DNA of 64,000 nt from Rachycentron canadum (taxonomy: Eukaryota; Chordata; Actinopteri; Carangiformes; Rachycentridae): NCBI GenBank assembly GCA_038496675.1, contig CM076669.1, positions 3,487,902-3,551,901 on the forward strand, in the 5' to 3' direction. Of this stretch, positions 39,501 through 52,902 are shown one piece after another; the stretch's first letter is position 1, and each line of letters starts with the position of its first letter. The position numbers were made by a program, and so were the translations under genes. Below the pieces are notes generated by a model. That model searched no databases, was not told the origin of the DNA, and worked only from the letters and a program-made list of their open reading frames with translations.

Positions 39501-40640
39501 AACAGCTAACGTCAGCCATGTAGCTATAGCAAAAATTACAAATAGTCTACCGCTGTTAGCTGTGTTTTTACACACAGTAATAGCAACAAAACCAGGTTTT
39601 AGTACTAACACTGCACTGCAGTTGATTATATACAGGTACACTGGGAAGTCTTCTTTTATGATGTGTTTAATATGAGCCTGTATGCTGTCGTCACGCAGCA
39701 TCATAAAACATAGAACAGAATCAAAAACACACTGGAAGCTTATTATACAGTATGTTCAGTCAGGCGGCACCCTGACCCACTGCTGAGTTTATGTGGCCGT
39801 AAACCGGATCAGAGTTTTACTCATGTTTTGAGTGGGTGGCCTTAAAAGTCCATATTGCGCCCTAATGGGCCAACAACTGGAAGCTATTACCGAAGACAGA
39901 GATAATTAAAAGTGTAAGTACCTTCTGTTTTCAGCTACTTCTAGGGAATAATTAATGATTTTTAACATCATACCTTGGTATAGCAGCCCACCCAGCTGCA
40001 GAAAAAAAAAATCAGCAAGGCAGGTTCAGCTGCAGGGTGAAATCTACAGTACATCTGCACTAAATCAAGCCAAACCCAAGCACTCATGCACATACACGTA
40101 CACACATGCATACATGAATACAGCCACACTGGGAACAACCAATAGACTTGTTGGGAGATTTTTAGACAGACAGGCTCTAATTTAAAACCAGCAGGGTTAG
40201 AAGTAGGACCAAAAATAAATAAGACACATCTGGAGCAGCCAAACCACCATCTTATCCTTCAGTCATCCATCACACACACATGCACAAACTCCACAGATAA
40301 GCAGACATTATGTTCTTATACTGTCCAGTGTGATACGGAAGGCAAAGGCCGAAATACGAAATTTAAAAAGCTTTAAGTGAACAGATACGCTAATATTTTC
40401 TTGTCATTTTAACCAAATTATAAAATATTTGTATTATTTTACTAATTGTAAATTTTTTTTCTAATAGAAGCTGATATGAATGAAATTATGTCTGGTTGAA
40501 TTGGTGAAATATCATAATTGTAAAATGATATTTTGCACATAAGATCAACTACTTTTAAATTCATACACAAACATAAAAAAATGTTGGAATAACATCAGTA
40601 AAATGTGAGTGTGTTTGAGTGGATGTGTACTGTGAGAAAA
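39501..40640. other. Non-coding stretch
   Basis: No exon or clear repeat was recognised; only AT-rich DNA and a few short CA runs. Confidence 0.5.
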
Positions 40641-40649
40641 GCTTATTAT

Positions 40650-41310
40650 AATTAAGAGGCAACCTCAAGCCATTTTGAAGCTTCCAGTTTGTAATTTGCC
40701 CGACGCCATTTTGGTTTTTGAAACCAGAAGAAACCACATTTGGAGAAGGTGGAGCTGAGGAGGAGTGAGGGGTGGATCTGACCTGCTCTATACTCTATCC
40801 TGATTGGGTGACACAGTTTTTGTTGGGTCACAGGAATGTTTAATTCTTTTAAAACTTAGATTTATTTTATTTATTAATATAAACAACACCAAACTTGGTT
40901 GGGAAAAACATTAATTTCATTTATTCAGTCCTATTGATGCCTGCTGACATCATTCATCGCTGTTTGTGGTACAGTCTGTCAATCACACAGTAGCCACGCC
41001 CCCTAATTCATCCCCTGCTTTATGGACTATTTTCCTCTAAATGACCATCATTTAAAAAATGAACATCATGTTGTATTGAAGACTTGAAACTAGAGACTGA
41101 GACCATAAACTCATTAGGAAAACGTTTACTGAGCTAATAAATCAAAGGAGAAGTAGGGACATTTTCCCATAGATTTCAATACAGTCTGACTTCTTTAACA
41201 ACCAGTGGAGTCGAACCCTGATGGTCATTAGAGAGAATGAAGGTCTAAGGCTCTTCAGCGTTATATTCACTTTACAGACCCAGAGTCTACGTCCACTCTT
41301 ATAGACAGTC
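40650..41310 (-). mobile_element. 'ggggcgactccactggttg' family, longest copy
   Basis: Reverse complement of the family: 'caaccagtggagtcg' near 41201, 'cgtttactgagctaataaat', 'cttgaaactagagactgaga', 'agtagccacgccccctaatt' near 40989, and 'aggtggagctgaggaggagt' near 40748. About 660 bases, the fullest member here. No coding frame. Confidence 0.65.
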
Positions 41311-41507
41311 TGTGGTTATAATTGATCATTTTAACGAATGTTGGACTTTGATTATTTCAACACATTTTAATGTTGTTATATTTTTCATACCTAAAAACCA
41401 AAGTCCAGTCAGTTCGTCTGATAATTAGGACAAAAACACTGTGAAGGAGTCACAGTGAAACTTCACTTCAGTTCTTCTTCACCGAGAGTTGGACCGAGGA
41501 CAAACAT

Positions 41508-41551
41508 CCACAGACACACACATTCACGGAGACGTGTGAGTGTGTCTGTGG
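41508..41551. repeat. 12-bp perfect hairpin
   Basis: CCACAGACACAC at 41508-41519 is followed by its exact complement at 41540-41551, with a 20-base loop. There is no T-run or gene beside it, so no function is assigned. Confidence 0.5.
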
Positions 41552-43850
41552 TCACTGGTGTTAATCTATTGTCCAGTCACTTTGGCCTGGAGCCAGTCCG
41601 GTTACACATTACTGACATTCCTGTGTAGGCAACTCCTGACGAACATACAGACACTCTACTGTAACGCTGGCTGTTAATGTGAAGTGGACAAGAAGAAGAT
41701 TAAAAGGTTAAAACATTCCCATAGCACCAAAATACATTCGGTGTTCTACATTTTAGTCGTAGTCTATAAAATAAACTAATCATGTCATACAACTCTTGCT
41801 TTACTCACCAAACAAGATAGTTGAAGCTCATAAGCCCTCCAAGTGTGTTAATCTTTAAATTTCAAAGTTAAAGGACTAGATTCTTCTTTATGGGCTGAAA
41901 ATTTGACTTGCAAGATGGTTGTTTGTTTTATATTTTGAGTGAAATCCCCTGAAAGTGTGCGTTCATTACAAACATTAACATTACAAAAAAGTAACTTGCA
42001 TGATACAAGGACCTAATCGTCTTGAATAATAATAGAGAGAGAGATTAATTAGAATAAAGGGATAAAAAACAGACTCCATACAAGAGAGAACATAAGAGAA
42101 AAACTGGTAATTAATAAATATATATTAAGGTTAAAGTTATAGTTCCCTAATATTGTCACTTCTTCTGGTCTTGTAGTTGTATAAAATGTCCTGTGATGTT
42201 GACATTTTGGAGAAACTTTGTTCTCAATGGACGGAAACCGTAATTGAAATATAAAGAAAAGTGCTTATGAGCAAACTCGTGGTTTAAATGTAGCAGAGGA
42301 ATGTGGTTTGGTGGTTTAGTGAGATGGATGATCTGCAACTCCATAGTCATAGTTATACATTACATACATTCCAGTGCGGGAACTGGTCCTAATGTTTACT
42401 ATGTTTAGCCTGAAGCAACGGTCAGTGCTGAGTTATTTAAGGTTCTTCCTCACACTGTTTTTGGACCTTAAGGACTAATTATTTCAGTAATTAATTTAAA
42501 AATGAACAATCTTAGCTGGTTGCAAAATAAAACAAGCAACTCATTTGTTCATGATGTCTAAATTAATCATGTGATTCTTTAACTCAAATAATAATGAAAT
42601 GTTCCTTTATCATTTCAAGGAAAATAAGGCCATAATAAGCACATAACAGAGCTTTTGAAAAATATGCATCTTACTATTGTCTCTCATCTTTGTCTGACTC
42701 CAGTTGTAGTGATTGGGTGAGTAGCATCAGGTGACAATTGACAGTACGACGGGTCTTTGAGGTTCCTGGGCGTAAAGGTTAGAAATGCTTCGCAGGGTAA
42801 AACAGAAAATGTAATGTAATGTAAAAAAAAAAAAAATGTAATAATTCTGAATTTATAGGTTATCAGTTATAGGTCCAGGTCTGGATAGGACGGCGCCTGG
42901 CTCCTTGCTGATATGCGTTTGTGTCCACTGCCTCGGCTGCACTATATTTATTTAATCACTGTTATTTTAAAAATTGACGACAACATTTTGGTCCACCGTC
43001 TTAAAGTATTTCATTTTGTATAAGGGATTTGGTTTCCCGTGATGTCTATAATCTATTTTTAGCCCCTGAGGAGAACAAGTCTTGTAAGAGACTGTGTACC
43101 TGCCACCGAAGGTCTGGTTAAACATTAATCCAGTTTCAAAGCAGGAACAGGCTCTAACAGACCTCTAACATCAATGTAAACTGGGTGATGATGATGACGG
43201 TAATGGAATAAAACATCAAAGCATCAAGTGCAGGTGCAAAGACTGAATTAAAGAGCTTCTCATCCAAATTATATTCACTTCTTTGAACATGACAACAAGT
43301 CATGTGCTTATATTTATATTTAACATTAATCAAACTACAAACTCCACTGAGATTAAATTTATATATACAGTAATTAAATAGCTAACATTAGCTTAATAAG
43401 CTAGCTAGTTACAACTAGTGATAGTAACTGAGTGTATGTAGTTTAGCAAATTATGAAATCCCGGAGTCTTTAACGTACTAGTTTCTCTGGATATCAAGTG
43501 ACTGTGGTTAAATGTGGCTTGACTGGCTTGGGGTATTTGGAGTAGTAGGAGGTGGTGGGTAGATATGTGTGGAGGGTAACATGTCACGCTATGGGAGAGT
43601 CCAGGGCAGAGGGCACATTGAAGGGTAGGCAAAGGTGAAAGGTCAAACTTTGAACGATGTGTCACATTTGGAAAAGTTAGCACAGGAGCTAAAAGAAGCT
43701 GCAGAGTTAAAAAGCTCCTCTATATCTCATCTTTATCAGTATTTATGTGTAAGTATGTGTGTTGTTTGTATATCTGCACTGGTGTGTGTGTTTCTTTACC
43801 TCTTTACATGGGTGTGTCTTCTATAATTGAAAGGCTTGGGAGTATTGAGG
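41552..43850. other. Non-coding stretch
   Basis: I see no exon-like sequence or clear repeat; a poly-A run lies at about 42822-42836. Confidence 0.5.
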
Positions 43851-43853
43851 GTG

Positions 43854-43854
<1 letters not shown>

Positions 43855-43937
<83 letters not shown>
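43855..43937. repeat. (GT)41 microsatellite
   Basis: A pure GT run of about 83 bases. Confidence 0.94.
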
Positions 43938-43939
<2 letters not shown>

Positions 43940-43940
<1 letters not shown>

Positions 43941-45350
43941 AAACTACTTTAAAGGTGAGAACCAGTGTGTTTCTGTTGGGAAATGGGAATTTCACAGTTT
44001 CTGTTGACTTAACATCTGAGTGAACCAACTGGCCTTTAACCTGCTGGTTTCTATATATAAACTGGACTAACACAATCTAATATTTTCAAAAGAAAGACAG
44101 AAGTGTCCAAAACCTTCTCTAGGAAAGACAAACCACAGAAAACGTCCTCTGGCTCCTAAACACTACATGACATGACAGGTTTGTGTGTTCACCCATTCAC
44201 CCACATACAACGTGGACAGCAAAGAGTTCAAGCATCGATTCGTGCGTCACCATCACCAAGTGTAATCAACCAACATACAAAATGGCCACCAACAGCCACA
44301 GCAACATGAGCGGATAGAAATAAAACTGGTGATAAATAAGGATTAGACAAATTAAATCAGTCATTGATGAGACCCAACAGCCAATTAGATGGCAGGAGCC
44401 AACCAGGCCAGAAACTGCTGTGACCTTTATGTGGAGAGGCTCAATGACGGCCAAACAATGCTTTGGGGCACCAGGGCTTTTTGAAGCAATGTTCAGATTC
44501 CTGCAGGTTGAAACAAATACCAAGCTTCATTCAAGTGCCAGTAAACTGTGGTCTGTTTACACTCAGACTAATGATGCCTGAAGGTGCAAACATCACATAT
44601 ACGATAAGGAATGCTAAAAAAATACCGAAAAACGTTTGTGGTAATGTAGCACACCGTGGGGCATGAGTCCTACACCACCTGTGTGTATAAGTGTATGTGT
44701 GTGGAGTCTTTTGTTTTTGTGTTGCAGGTGTTGAATATCCAACCTTAGCCCCACGTTGCCTCAGGGACCATGAAACTGATCCACAACCTTTCAATGCAGA
44801 ACATTTTCATACATAATGTCCATCGGATTTAAGCTTGTGCAGGTATTTCCAATATATTTCAGGATTTCAGATGCTGATAGACGTTATTTTGTGTGTATTT
44901 ATGTGTGTCTTTGTGCCCCGTGTTTCGCCCTGGAGGCCCAGTATTTCATCCTGACAGACAAAACACTGAGTGTCTCGTGATCAAAGAGGGGGAGGAATGC
45001 TGTCTGAGGATCACAGGCAGCCTCGGTGTATCACATAATCACAGACAGACAGTGAGACGAAGGGATGCAGGCTTAAAGTCAAACCCTGCAGCCCTGCAGG
45101 ATCCTCTGCAGCTGGAGGGGCAGAATTACACAGTTACTGATGGTTAATGTGGGAGTGGCAGGGTTGAACCAGCAGCATCAAAACAGCCATAAGGAGCTGT
45201 GTCTTTTATTTGGTTATAAATTATTGTTTTGTGGAAAATATGTCCCTCTTCTGGAGCTGGACACTTTAAACCTCCAGAAATTCACATTTCTTTGAGCAAA
45301 CTCCAACAAGTCTTTGGTTGTTTTTCTATAATGACACATGTGGCAAAACA
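43940..45350. other. Non-coding stretch
   Basis: Several short frames occur on both strands (for example 44266-44523, 44893-45147), but none resembles a known domain or has paired splice sites that I can support. Confidence 0.45.
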
Positions 45351-45359
45351 GTTCATATT

Positions 45360-45660
45360 TGCATTTTCTGCTACTGAAGTTAGCATGCTAACCAGCTACC
45401 CACAGCCGAATCATACTGTCTCATCACTTTCCGATACCGAGTCACTGTGGCGTCCAAACTGCCCTGAAGAACTAGCTGCTCAGAGGACGTGTTACAACAT
45501 CTTGTCTTGTATATGCAGCTATAGCTGAAGGCCTTGGAAAGATTGGTAAGTAAACAGCTGTTAAATGCTAAAGAAGAAAGTTACAAATAGCTCCTTTAAA
45601 GTCTGAAAAGGATAAAATGCATTTGAATCGTCAGTTTCTCTTCTGGGCTTTAGTGGAGTT
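45360..45660 (-). repeat. Inverted piece of the 38840-39500 repeat
   Basis: It contains 'gttagcatgctaaccagct', 'gtaagtaaacagctgtta' and 'cctttaaagtctgaaaagga', complementary to words in 38840-39500. Confidence 0.45.
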
Positions 45661-45714
45661 TAATAAACCGAAACTGTTTGTTTTATACTTTTACTAATAC
45701 TCACTATTGCCATG

Positions 45715-46180
45715 CTAGCAGCTTTGTAAAGCCTTTCACTCAGACCTGTCTGAGTATGAGCATGCTAACAATAGCAATGCTAATATACTGATGTTAAGAG
45801 GATGTTAGGATGCTAACAAATTAGCCGTTAACACAAAGCACATTCAAGGGCTCATGGGAATGTCAAAAGCTCTGCAGATAAAACCAAATCATTGGACAGG
45901 TTTTAATTTTGATCTGATGATGGCACCAGATAAAATCAGGGGAGCATTTACCAATTAGCTATGAACACAAAGTACATTCATGTAGTAATAGCAAAATGGA
46001 CATATAGGTCCTTTAAGTCTAGGGAAAAAAAACTATTCATCAAAAGTCTGGGAAAGATAATGGTTGAACTGTCTTTTTTTTAGGTTTCATCAGGGATGTT
46101 GCTCTCGGTTCATCACTGAAATTTCTCAACAACTGGATGGATTTCACTAAAGTTTTGCACTAACATTCGTGGTGCCCTGA
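45715..46180 (+). mobile_element. Dispersed teleost repeat rich in 'atgctaac' words
   Basis: The order 'gctaacaatagcaatgctaa', 'gctaacaaattagc', 'cacaaagcacattcaagg', 'tcattggacaggttttaatt', 'tgatctgatgatggc', 'ctcaacaactggatgg' follows a consensus very common in percomorph introns. Class not assigned. Confidence 0.55.
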
Positions 46181-46189
46181 GGACCTTTT

Positions 46190-49100
46190 GTTGCACTTAA
46201 TGTTAATGTTGAGGCTTGTTTAATGCATTTGTCTGAAAATAGCGAAATGAGCGATAGTTGATAGATATAAATAGGGTCAGTGAGAAGGAAACTGCACCGG
46301 TCTGGACCTGTGTGATGCTGCTGATCATGTCCACTGTGATAAGTTGGCTTAAAGATCAACTCCGTGCTCATATCAACCTCCTGCCTGCACATTATAGTCC
46401 CCGTCTGGAAGGAGTTTGCAGCAATTACGGACTAAAAAGAAATTTATCTCCCTTTTTTTGGCTTCAAGGATCGTTTAATCAACCCTGAGTGGACATTATG
46501 ATATTTTCTGACAGGGATTTATATGAGCAGGCTGTCATTTAGAGGAAATGGTGTTTTCGCTTAAAATAATATTTTTTTCGCTGAATACTGAATTAAATCA
46601 GTGAAAACCTAACAGGATAAGGAAACACAGCTGGTCTGAAGGAAGCATTTTGCAGCAGCACAATGATGGAGCTGTGAGAGATATAGTGTTACAGCCAAAC
46701 ACACACACACACACACTGATTTATTGGCGTGATAAGATTTTCTTACTTCAGCACAATCTTTCTCCCTCTCGTTGTTTCTCAGCTCAACTCATCTTAAAAT
46801 AATAATTTCAACAATTTTCATATGAACGAATAACAAAATATATCAAATCTACATGAGCACAGTCGTGTGAGCTCTTGGTTCATTGTTTAACTTGAGCATT
46901 TTGATTTGATTTATTATTAAAACAGAATTTCTGCACATTTTACTTCACAGTGAGGTCAGTGTGTGGCTGTTGGTTGAAAGCTGTATGAATGGTGAATGTG
47001 TGTCAGTGAGCTCGGTATCTGAGGCTGAGATTTCCCGCCTGGATAAAGACTGGATCCAAGATAAGAGCAAACAAACATACACTGTACATGCAAACACACA
47101 GACACACACATGCAGAGAGGAGTCCGTTGTAGCGTCCCACCCTGATACCGATCTGTGTTTTCCTTTGAACCTCCCACAAACTAAGCAGAGAAATGACTTA
47201 CTATTTGCTTTTTGCAGGGCTCAGTTTACCTCTTGATGCTCTGATCCTGAGTCCTGCACACGTGCACAAGCTTACAAAGGCTTTTATTTTGTAATGAGGA
47301 GCATAGGAGCCGTCACAGTAATGTTTTCCTACACAGACCTGCAGAGCTGTTTAAGTCAAGTCCCACTGTGATGCATCCTTTTCTTTTGGTCCTTTAATTC
47401 TACATACAACAGTCAACCTGTGCAGATTTTTTAGATTTTAATATTTTTGCACAGACGTCCTATGACTCCCTCTGTCATCACACTGTTCCTAGAGGCAGGT
47501 TTACTGGTTTACTTCTGCTTTAATTGGACTGATCTGGGTTTAACTCTGCAAAGTTATCAACATAACCCAATAAAGCTGCTTAAAACAGGCTGCACAAACA
47601 CGAGACTAGCTGTGTGATCGAGGCTCTCAAAGCAGCAGCGCAGGGATTACTGTTTGCCTTTCTCATTATTACTTTAATTGCAGGCTATTAATCATGTGCA
47701 CTTTGTTCTTTCCACAGCCTCATCTGCCCTCAGTACAAGAGAGAGAATAAAAAGGAGGAATATTATACATATTTTTCTAGAAATGATGTTAATGCAAGTG
47801 TGTTTCGAATTCCAGATTATGTAAGAAACTTTGAAAATGAATAAATTAGCCAAATTGCAAAATGCTAGCACTGAATTTGCTATTTCTGTTGGTGTTACGA
47901 GACAATATTCGCTCACAGAAACAAAAGCATGAAAAAATACTAAAAAAAAAAGAAAGAATCTGAGACTTTACGGACATTTCACCAAAACCAACATCTTTCC
48001 CTAAACCTTTCTTCATCAAGATGTAACTGGTAAATCAAATAAAAAGTAAATAAGCAACAGGAATCTATTCTAATCAAAAATCATACTAGAAGTTTCTAGA
48101 TACATAGACAGATGTGTCAGTTACAACATCTGTACCGTGTGTATATAATAGTGAAGTTGTGAAAAATGAAGGTCTAGTTTGCTGAGAAGAAGCTGTAGCA
48201 AGAGATGTTTGTTTAGATAATCCTTCCTAACCAAACAGAGGAGAAAATGATAAACAATTATCAATTATTTTGTAATTCTTTGGATTTTAGTGGAGGCAAA
48301 GATCTGTAGAACATGTGTTTATTTGTACATTTGGCTGAGTTACTACCTACATTTTTATGGTAAAAGTACATTATGATAAAGAGAAATAAAATCTTTCTAA
48401 AACAATTAATAACAAATAACCCAAACCCCATAGAAATAAACAAAAAAGGCAGAAATACCCTAAAAATATGAATGTAACAGTACAAACTGTCACCAGAGAC
48501 AAGGGGCTCAGCTGCTGTAAAATGCACAGTTGGTCGTGTCTGGACATGTTAGGAGCCAAAAAAATGAAGGAAATCAATGGGACTCGTCTGTTGTTGGGTC
48601 TCTAAGCTGTCTGCTGGTGTCCTGTTTCTGCAACAGGCAGCTGATGATGGGGGAGCTTTGTCCATCAGACCTGCATCTGACTGAGGAGTTAATCCTCCAC
48701 AATCCACAAAGATTAAAGACTCATACTGGCTGCTATAATTCATCCCTCTGTTGGTGCCTCCATACTGTCTCTGAGTGTCTTTGTCTCCCCGAGTCTGTGT
48801 GTACAATGTAAGGGACGGATAAAAAAAAACATGATACAATATAAAATAGTAGCTCAAGATCCTGGTCCTGGTCCCAGTTTTAGGAGTGTTTCCTTGGAAA
48901 AACAAAGTTTATCCCAGTTTTGCTAAAAATATGGAAATGTCAAACTCACAAACATATGTCTGTGGTTTTCTGCTGTTTACTCTTGTTGTTAGAAACACGC
49001 TGCTCCTCATTACAGTTTGTCTGTGCTTCAAATGTGATGTGTTATTATAGATTTCAGGATTGTTTTCCTTGGAACGTTTGTTTTTAAATTTCATGACTGA

Positions 49101-49660
49101 TGTATAAAGAGTTCAAGGGCCAACCGTCTGGTGTTTACCCTCCATTTCTGCTTCAGTGGTTTTAATATGTTTTGGTTCCAAAACTAATTAAAGCTAAATG
49201 ATGCTTAAATTTAAGACACCAAGCCTTTGTGGCTGCACCATTTATTGAAAAAAAAATGAGCGTGGTGTAATTTGTTTCGGCGTAAACTGCAGCATGAATG
49301 CACTGATGTTGTTTTTTTGGAACATTTTGACATGGGGCAGCATTAACATTAATTTAGAGCCCAGTTTTCTGGCCTCCTGATTGATCTAATAGCTAATATT
49401 CCCAATGTTTTTAGCTCCGATTTTGGGCTCCTCCACTTGCTGAGGGAAATATCTGTCTGTTTAGCTGCAAAATGCTCCACTATGTTCACCGGCTTGTCTC
49501 TAAATGCACTAAAATCCTGCTAAAAACAAAGGTACGAGAACAGTGATAGTGAACGCAAACAAAAAAGTCAAGTCACAAGCTCTGTTTTATTATCTGCCTT
49601 GTCTTTAAAATGCCTCACAACTGTGAGTTTTCACGATGAAGATCCAAATGTCTTTGGCGC
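46190..49660. other. Non-coding stretch
   Basis: No exon or repeat recognised beyond a short CA run at 46698-46716 and A-rich runs. Confidence 0.45.
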
Positions 49661-49665
49661 AAGTG

Positions 49666-49850
49666 TCAAGTCAAGTCACATTTTATTTGTATAGCACCAG
49701 TTCACAACAGAAGTTGGCTCAAGGCCCCAAATAGAGCAGGTCTAGACCTTCTCGAAATAAAACTATTTACAGCGAACAACAACAACAAATCCCAACAAGA
49801 GCCAGCACTTGGTGACAGTGGAAGGAAAAACTTCCTTTAAGAGGCAGATG
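49666..49850 (+). repeat. Dispersed teleost repeat ('caagtcacattttatttgta')
   Basis: It carries 'gtatagcaccagttcacaac', 'agagcaggtctagacc', 'ccagcacttggtgacagtgg', 'aaggaaaaacttcctttaag' in the usual order. The relative at 23372-23530 is more decayed. Confidence 0.6.
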
Positions 49851-50368
49851 GTGGACGTTCATCTGCCTCAACTTCAGCATCAGCATCACAATTTTATATG
49901 CAAAACTCTCAGACAACAGTTAAATTATTCTCCTGACATTAAACGTTGTGATTCGGTTAATTCTTCCTTCCTGTGTACGTGTATCTTCTTCTCTGCCTTT
50001 TATGTAAACATGTTTTATCTCAGACTCTCAGAGTTTGGCAGGTAAGACTCTGCTCTGGTTGTATTCTCCTTAACACAATAAGCAGCTGATTAGAGGACAG
50101 GAGGAAAAGAGGAGACTGAGAGAGATACACGAAGAGGAAGAGAGGAACGATAAGAAGAGATGTTTGTTTACAGGAAGAGCATCTTGATCGAGAGGCAGAT
50201 CCAGAAATCTTAAATTTGTCCGTCCTCTCCCGGACAGAGTTTCCACAGAGTTAAACTAGTGATCGTTTATGAGACAAAGTGCACATTTAAAAAAATAAAG
50301 AGTAATAAGACAAGTTGAGCATCTGGATACAGAAATAACATGCAGCCAACTTTATGAAATAATATATT

Positions 50369-50419
50369 ATATACTGTTTATTATACTGTTTATTATACTG
50401 TTTATTATACTGTTTATTT
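50369..50419. repeat. 12-bp tandem repeat (TTATACTGTTTA)4
   Basis: Four near-identical copies of TTATACTGTTTA head to tail. Confidence 0.85.
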
Positions 50420-50531
50420 AGTAAATTCTGGGATGAAAATGATCTGAAACCTTCATTATAAAAGTATGTGTCTTCCCACAGTTGAGTTTCTGACTTCGGT
50501 TAATAGCAATAAAACTGTCGCTATAAAACAG

Positions 50532-50533
<2 letters not shown>

Positions 50534-50577
<44 letters not shown>
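50534..50577. repeat. (GT)n microsatellite
   Basis: A GT run of about 44 bases; a second, impure one lies at 50693-50739. Confidence 0.92.
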
Positions 50578-50578
<1 letters not shown>

Positions 50579-51200
50579 TTTCAGCTGTGTTGTAAGGTTG
50601 TGTGGAGTTGAACCATCTAGAATAACACTGTGTGTGCTTTCTTTTAACCCTGGGATGATTTAGTGGCTGCAGTTATAGGACTGATCTGAGTGTATGTGTG
50701 TGTGTGTGTGCGCGTGTGTGTATGTGTGTGTGTGTGTGTTTGTGTGCCCCACCCCTGTAGTTTTGCTGAATCTCTACATTTCGGTGCCACAGCGATGTCC
50801 TGGTTTGATATTTTTTCTGCTGAGAAACGTTTCTAACTGTAGAGAAGACGTTTATTTTTAAAATCTGGAAATGAACAAACAACCAGTTCAGTGTGGAAAA
50901 TGATTAAATTTCCCATTTTCAACTTTCATGCTGTTTAATCTGAATCAGACAGTTTAAGCTAAAGATGACTTCCTGCCTTATGAACCCCCCCCAGTGTCTC
51001 CTCAACATATCTCTCACCACCGACACTGCTCAGTTTCTCTAAAAGACAGATGACGTATGTTTAAAGTGACGAACGTTCACAGCAGCAAACATGACATTAA
51101 TGTCTGTGCTTCGTTTAAACTGAGCTCAGATGATGTTTATCTGCTTTAAATGAAGCCACGAGGATCAACGTGATGTTAATATTAAAGGCAACCCACGTAC

Positions 51201-51616
51201 ACATACACAACCATAGACATACACAACCATAAACATACACAACTATAGACATACACAACCATAGACATACACAACTATAGACATACACAACCATAAACAT
51301 ACACAACCATAGACATACACAACTATAGACATACACAACCATAGACATACACAACTATAGACATACACAACCATAAACATACACAACCATAGACATACAC
51401 AACCATAGACATACACAACCATAAACATACACAACCATAAACATACACAACCATAAACATACACAACCATAGACATACACAACCATAGACATACACAACT
51501 ATAGACATACACAACTATAGACATACACAACCATAAACATACACAACCATAGACATACACAACCATAAACATACACAACCATAAACATACACAACCATAA
51601 ACATACACAACCATAG
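51201..51616. repeat. 16-bp minisatellite, exactly 26 copies
   Basis: The unit is ACATACACAACCATAG. All 26 copies are 16 bases long with no insertions or deletions. They differ only at two positions (CCATAG, CTATAG or CCATAA at the end). Because 16 is not a multiple of three, the frames through it repeat every 48 bases and give valine/tyrosine/cysteine/leucine-rich nonsense on the minus strand. Confidence 0.95.
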
Positions 51617-51639
51617 ACACGCTGAATTCACAAAAACTC

Positions 51640-52862
51640 AGTGTTACATTTAAATCAAATATTCACTGTATTTTTCTTGTTTTTAAATTGTTTTTCTTCA
51701 CAATGTTTATTTGCATTTTGTCTCCTGTAGTTTTCTAGCGTCCATTAATTTATCTTAACGAAGATAAAAAAGGCTTCATTTAGCCCAGAAGCTGTAGCTC
51801 TTATGTTGTTTCCTGAAGGACACCAGCATCAACCTTTCACCTTTATCATGAGTCCAACCCTCATTATAATGACACGTGACATAACAGAGCTGAGTCATGA
51901 ACACAAAGTGACAGATGACATGAAATATAAAGTGAAACTGCCGACTGAGACGATAACATCTGTCACACTGTGGGTTTATAGTCAGATTCTGTAAAGATGA
52001 CACATAAAGTAACTGAAGTAAAAAATCAACATATTCCCAAACTTCAATGTGTTTTCTCAGGTTATACAACTGTTTTCCCTCCTAGTGGTTTGTGTGTGTG
52101 TCTGTTTACTGTAGTGTGAACCCAGCCTCGTAAAAACTGTAAAAACCAGAGGGAAAACAAATTAAAATTCCTCCTGTCTTTTTCAAATTTACTTTCTTAC
52201 CTTTTAAAATATTATCTCGTGCTCTCCCTCAGCTCCTCTTCCTGCCGAGTTGAAGCAGACTGTAAATCTTCTCCAATTTGCATTTTTAAAATTATTTCTG
52301 ACCTCTGTAACATCTTTTCACAAAATATGCTGCTGTCAATTATAAAAACACTAATGTTAAAGGTAAAAATATTATTTTTGTCCATGTCAGTGTGTTTTTG
52401 AAAAGATATCTTGTCAACTATGGATGTGCCAGTCCTTAAATTAATAAATAAATGAATAATAATTAATTAAATGTAGCATTTTCCTCACCATCTGTGCATA
52501 GATTAAAAAAAAAAAAAAAAAGTCTGTTACTTCTGGTGGTAACGTGTTACACGTTATAAGTTTAATTATTTAATGAAATTGCATATCATGCTAACATGTA
52601 GGCTAAATGGCCGTTAAAGTCAGTATGCTAACGTTAGCTTGATGGAATTCACTTACAATAAAATACTAACAAACCAAATAAAAAATATTTGGGCTTGACA
52701 TGTTGTTTGTCTTTTATGTAGTATATATATATATATATGTAATAACTACAGCAACCAGTCCTTTAAAAGATGCTAATAATGCTAATAATCTAATGCGCTA
52801 AATGATCATTCAGAAAATATGACATTTGACTAATGGGCTTGATTTTTTCCTTTTCTTATCAG

Positions 52863-52902
<40 letters not shown>

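Noticed and set aside
51115..51620. Minus-strand frames of up to 125 codons with a repeating V-Y-V-Y-G-C-V-C-L-W-L pattern
   Set aside because: They are translations of the 16-bp minisatellite; three frames are open only because the unit lacks stops.
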